Assembly: GCA_043813215.1 (NCBI GenBank)
Contig: JBDRLH010000008.1
Coordinates: 1 to 5,314 of the forward strand
Direction of reading: 5' to 3'
Origin: JBDRLH01 sp043813215
Lineage (GTDB): Bacteria; Patescibacteriota; Minisyncoccia; Minisyncoccales; JAQTPW01
Length of the DNA: 5,314 nucleotides
Shown: piece by piece, positions 4,825 through 5,314 of the stretch
Numbering within the stretch: the stretch's first letter is position 1
How the letters are laid out: each line of letters starts with the position of its first letter
Made by a program: the position numbers and the translations under genes
Notes under the pieces: model-generated
Seen by the model: only the letters and a program-made list of their open reading frames with translations
Database searches by the model: none
Told to the model about the DNA's origin: nothing

Positions 4825-5300
4825 TTCCAGTTTGTAAAATAAGAAACCAATTCGATACTTTTATCTTTCCACCAGACCGTGACTGTCGCTTTTTTCGTAT
4901 TGTTATCTAAAAGGCCGCCAGAAAGAGTGATATTGTCGTCTGCGTCTCTGAAAACATCTTCAAAAACAATTTTTCTGCTGAAGATGCCTTCGGTTTCTAA
5001 ACCAAGAGAAAATTGCCAGGCAGCCGGCGACCCCGACTGCTGCGGATGATAAGCCGTGCCAGTCAAAAGTGTCCCCAGTCCGTCTGCGTTCCAAGAAGTT
5101 CCGTCGCGGAAATTTCTGGTTATTTCCATCAGCTCTTGAGAAAAATTGCTTGCCTGTTGTGTTTCCTTTAGAGTATTGGTAATTTTCAAAGAAAATGCGG
5201 CCAAACCCAAAAGAGACGAAAGCGCCACGGCTATGACAAAAAGAGCCACTAAAATTTCTACTATTGAAAAACCTTTATTCTTTTTAATATTAATTTTCAT
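4821..5300 (-). CDS. PilV/GspI-like minor prepilin
   Basis: The 159-aa protein has a short basic leader MKINIKKNKG, cleavage between Gly10 and Phe11, and the mature start FSIVEILVALFVIAVALSSL with Glu15 at +5. The hydrophobic helix extends to about residue 36. ASNFSQELMEITRNFRDGTSW (50-70) is the helix-end pattern of PilV-like pilins, and the C-terminal beta strands include NTKKATVTVWWKDKSIELVSYFTNWK. It is the first gene of the visible operon and overlaps the PilW-like gene by 4 nt. Only 14 AT-rich bases lie upstream before the window edge, with no Shine-Dalgarno, so the operon may begin or continue outside. It should act with the W- and X-like pilins as part of a tip or initiation complex; which is the major pilin cannot be seen here. 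Confidence 0.9.
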   Translation of the reverse strand: MKINIKKNKGFSIVEILVALFVIAVALSSLLGLAAFSLKITNTLKETQQASNFSQELMEITRNFRDGTSWNADGLGTLLTGTAYHPQQSGSPAAWQFSLGLETEGIFSRKIVFEDVFRDADDNITLSGGLLDNNTKKATVTVWWKDKSIELVSYFTNWK

Positions 5301-5314
5301 AGTTATTGTTTTTG

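Noticed and set aside
1..5314. Alternative genetic code (TGA as Gly)
   Set aside because: TGA ends the V-like gene and pilN exactly at the ATGA overlaps with the next genes, and no frame needs TGA read through.

Overview
The window looks like a chromosomal piece from a Candidate Phyla Radiation (Patescibacteria, Parcubacteria-like) bacterium. This is inferred from its AT-rich, Lys/Ile/Phe/Asn-rich coding, very tight gene packing, starts with no convincing Shine-Dalgarno sequence, and short basic prepilin leaders of the form MKIN-KK-KG. It also carries PilM/PilN/PilO-type type IV pilus genes with no recognisable outer-membrane partner (PilP/PilQ). TGA, TAG and TAA all end genes here, so the standard code or code 11 is in use, not the TGA=Gly code of Gracilibacteria. 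The lineage is not proven from this window. Every supported gene lies on the minus strand.

In the order of transcription, right to left, the window first holds three pilin-like genes. These are a PilV/GspI-like minor prepilin (4821-5300), a PilW/GspJ-like minor prepilin (4294-4824), and a large PilX/GspK-like protein whose prepilin-type N-terminus is joined to a long Gly/Asn-rich beta-solenoid (3014-4288). The assembly-platform genes follow: pilM (actin-like ATPase, 1844-2971), pilN (1274-1837), pilO-like (735-1277), and an unassigned 104-aa single-pass membrane protein (403-717) in the place where pilP would be in a diderm. Spacing is ATGA overlaps or at most 42 nt, so this reads as one operon. 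A second promoter just before pilM could separate platform expression from minor-pilin expression. The simplest model is that V, W and X form a tip or initiation complex, with X displaying a beta-helical tip domain, while M, N and O plus the small protein build the inner-membrane alignment complex.

Downstream, a near-consensus promoter (TTGACC-17-TATAAT), whose -35 lies inside the end of the small ORF, drives a tRNA-Arg(UCU) - tRNA-His(GUG) pair. Next comes a compact double-hairpin element that resembles a dispersed palindromic repeat, then a weak terminator-like hairpin. The window ends in the N-terminus of a HAD-superfamily hydrolase (1-124, cut by the edge), which may be transcribed as a leaderless mRNA from an extended -10.

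Points of most interest are the beta-solenoid pilin that could replace the missing PilY1-type adhesin, the small protein in the PilP position, a G8 tract inside the PilM nucleotide-binding motif, and the absence of Shine-Dalgarno signals. No mobile element, CRISPR array or riboswitch is visible.
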